Shown here: positions 63,630 through 64,000 of the stretch, in pieces
Layout of the letters: every line of letters starts with the position of its first letter
Numbering within the stretch: the first letter of the stretch is position 1
DNA from: Halalkalibacter suaedae
GTDB taxonomy: Bacteria > Bacillota > Bacilli > Bacillales > Bacillaceae_D
Length of the DNA: 64,000 nucleotides
Assembly: GCF_017939705.1 (NCBI RefSeq)
Contig: NZ_JAGKSQ010000004.1
Span: 62,001 to 126,000 of the forward strand
Direction of reading: 5' to 3'
Program-made: the position numbers and the translations under genes
The notes under the pieces: generated by a model
Seen by the model: only the letters and a program-made list of their open reading frames with translations
The model's database searches: none
What the model was told of the DNA's origin: nothing

Positions 63630-64000
63630 CTAACGAATGCACTCTTCAATAAAATCAACTGTATCCTTGATGCCTTCCTCTTGTGCAATTCGTTCTGACA
63701 GTGCTATCGCATTAGAAGTCAGTTCCTGGTTATTTACTAGTTCTTGTATTCTAGTTACAAATGCTTCAACGGTCATATCCTTTTCTCTTAGTGGTGCAGT
63801 CGATAAATGTAGGTCATGCATTCGTTTTGCCCAGAAAGGCTGATCCCCCGAAAACGGGCAGATAATCATTGGCTTTCCAGCCTTTAACACTGCAGCAGTG
63901 GTACCGGCACCACCATGATGAACGACTCCTGACGTTCTTTTAAACAACCACGAGTGTGGTATAGACTGAACGGAATGGATATGAGCTTTAGTCTTTTTCG
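63630..64000 (-). CDS. GT1-type (UGT/MGT) glycosyltransferase, C-terminal part
   Basis: At least 123 residues, open to the window edge, so the N-terminus lies beyond. HSWLFKRTSGVVHHGGAGTTAAVLKAGKPMIICPFSGDQPFWAKR is the nucleotide-sugar donor motif of glucosyltransferases such as sterol 3-beta-glucosyltransferases and macrolide/glycopeptide transferases. It ends in IEECIR. Acceptor cannot be told from this part. Confidence 0.9.
   Translation of the reverse strand, partial: KKTKAHIHSVQSIPHSWLFKRTSGVVHHGGAGTTAAVLKAGKPMIICPFSGDQPFWAKRMHDLHLSTAPLREKDMTVEAFVTRIQELVNNQELTSNAIALSERIAQEEGIKDTVDFIEECIR

Noticed and set aside
1-64000. tRNA, rRNA, phage integration sites or transposase genes
   Set aside because: Scanning both strands by eye gave no cloverleaf, rRNA block, integrase or DDE-transposase frame.

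Overview
This 64 kb window reads as chromosomal DNA of a Bacillaceae member, probably an alkaliphilic or soil plant-polysaccharide degrader. Evidence: AGGAGG-type ribosome binding sites, GTG/TTG starts, intrinsic terminators after many transcription units, RsbQ/RsbP, YdbS/YdbT, HprK, SwrC-like and MneS-like proteins, a GH11-CBM36 xylanase of the type known from alkaliphilic Bacillus, and the palindromic 'tcctgcggg...ggctcaccgg' intergenic repeats typical of that family. I see no rRNA, tRNA, CRISPR array, phage or transposase.

Layout. 1-9 kb: end of an RND exporter, a GNAT acetyltransferase, two tiny membrane proteins, then a two-component system overlapping a three-gene LanFEG/Cpr-type ABC transporter. 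9-16 kb: a composite intergenic repeat, a luciferase-like oxidoreductase, and a 1416-residue wall-anchored protein with deacetylase, two CBMs, GH10, CBM9 and LPxTG. 16-24 kb: a divergent membrane-protein/MFS pair around a large palindrome, an SF1 helicase with a winged-helix-like partner, and an unusual HPr kinase paralogue. 24-33 kb: the carboxynorspermidine/carboxyspermidine polyamine operon with an attenuator-like leader, an NAD(P)-binding protein, and a TetR-MMPL-YhgE-like cassette. 33-45 kb: ydbS-ydbT-pspC-like genes, the GH11 xylanase, a lipoprotein, a broken Nudix gene, an AraC regulator, a manganese-type CDF exporter, a truncated glycosyltransferase, a GGDEF protein and BrnQ. 45-64 kb: a wall-anchored GH43 arabinanase, rsbQ-rsbP, a membrane-anchored GH3 with permuted domain order, a second GH3, a GtrA-like protein, a GT2 glycosyltransferase, a cytoplasmic GH43, a beta-lactamase-fold hydrolase, a SurA/PrsA-like lipoprotein and the end of a GT1-type glycosyltransferase.

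How it works together. Arabinoxylan use is the main theme: wall-bound GH10 and GH43 enzymes and a secreted GH11 attack polymer outside, membrane GH3 trims oligomers, and GH3/GH43 enzymes without signal peptides finish inside. CcpA/LacI-like operators precede three of these genes. Two wall-anchored enzymes share the same C-terminal module and nearly the same operator.

Most notable: a MITE-like repeat family with perfect terminal inverted repeats, target duplications and internally covarying hairpins; a wider palindromic repeat whose end stems change sequence yet stay complementary; the divergent HprK; the helicase pair; the permuted doubly anchored GH3 in an operon with GtrA and GT2 genes; and the polyamine-operon leader. 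Start codons were set by ribosome-binding-site spacing. Family names come from recognised motifs, not database searches.
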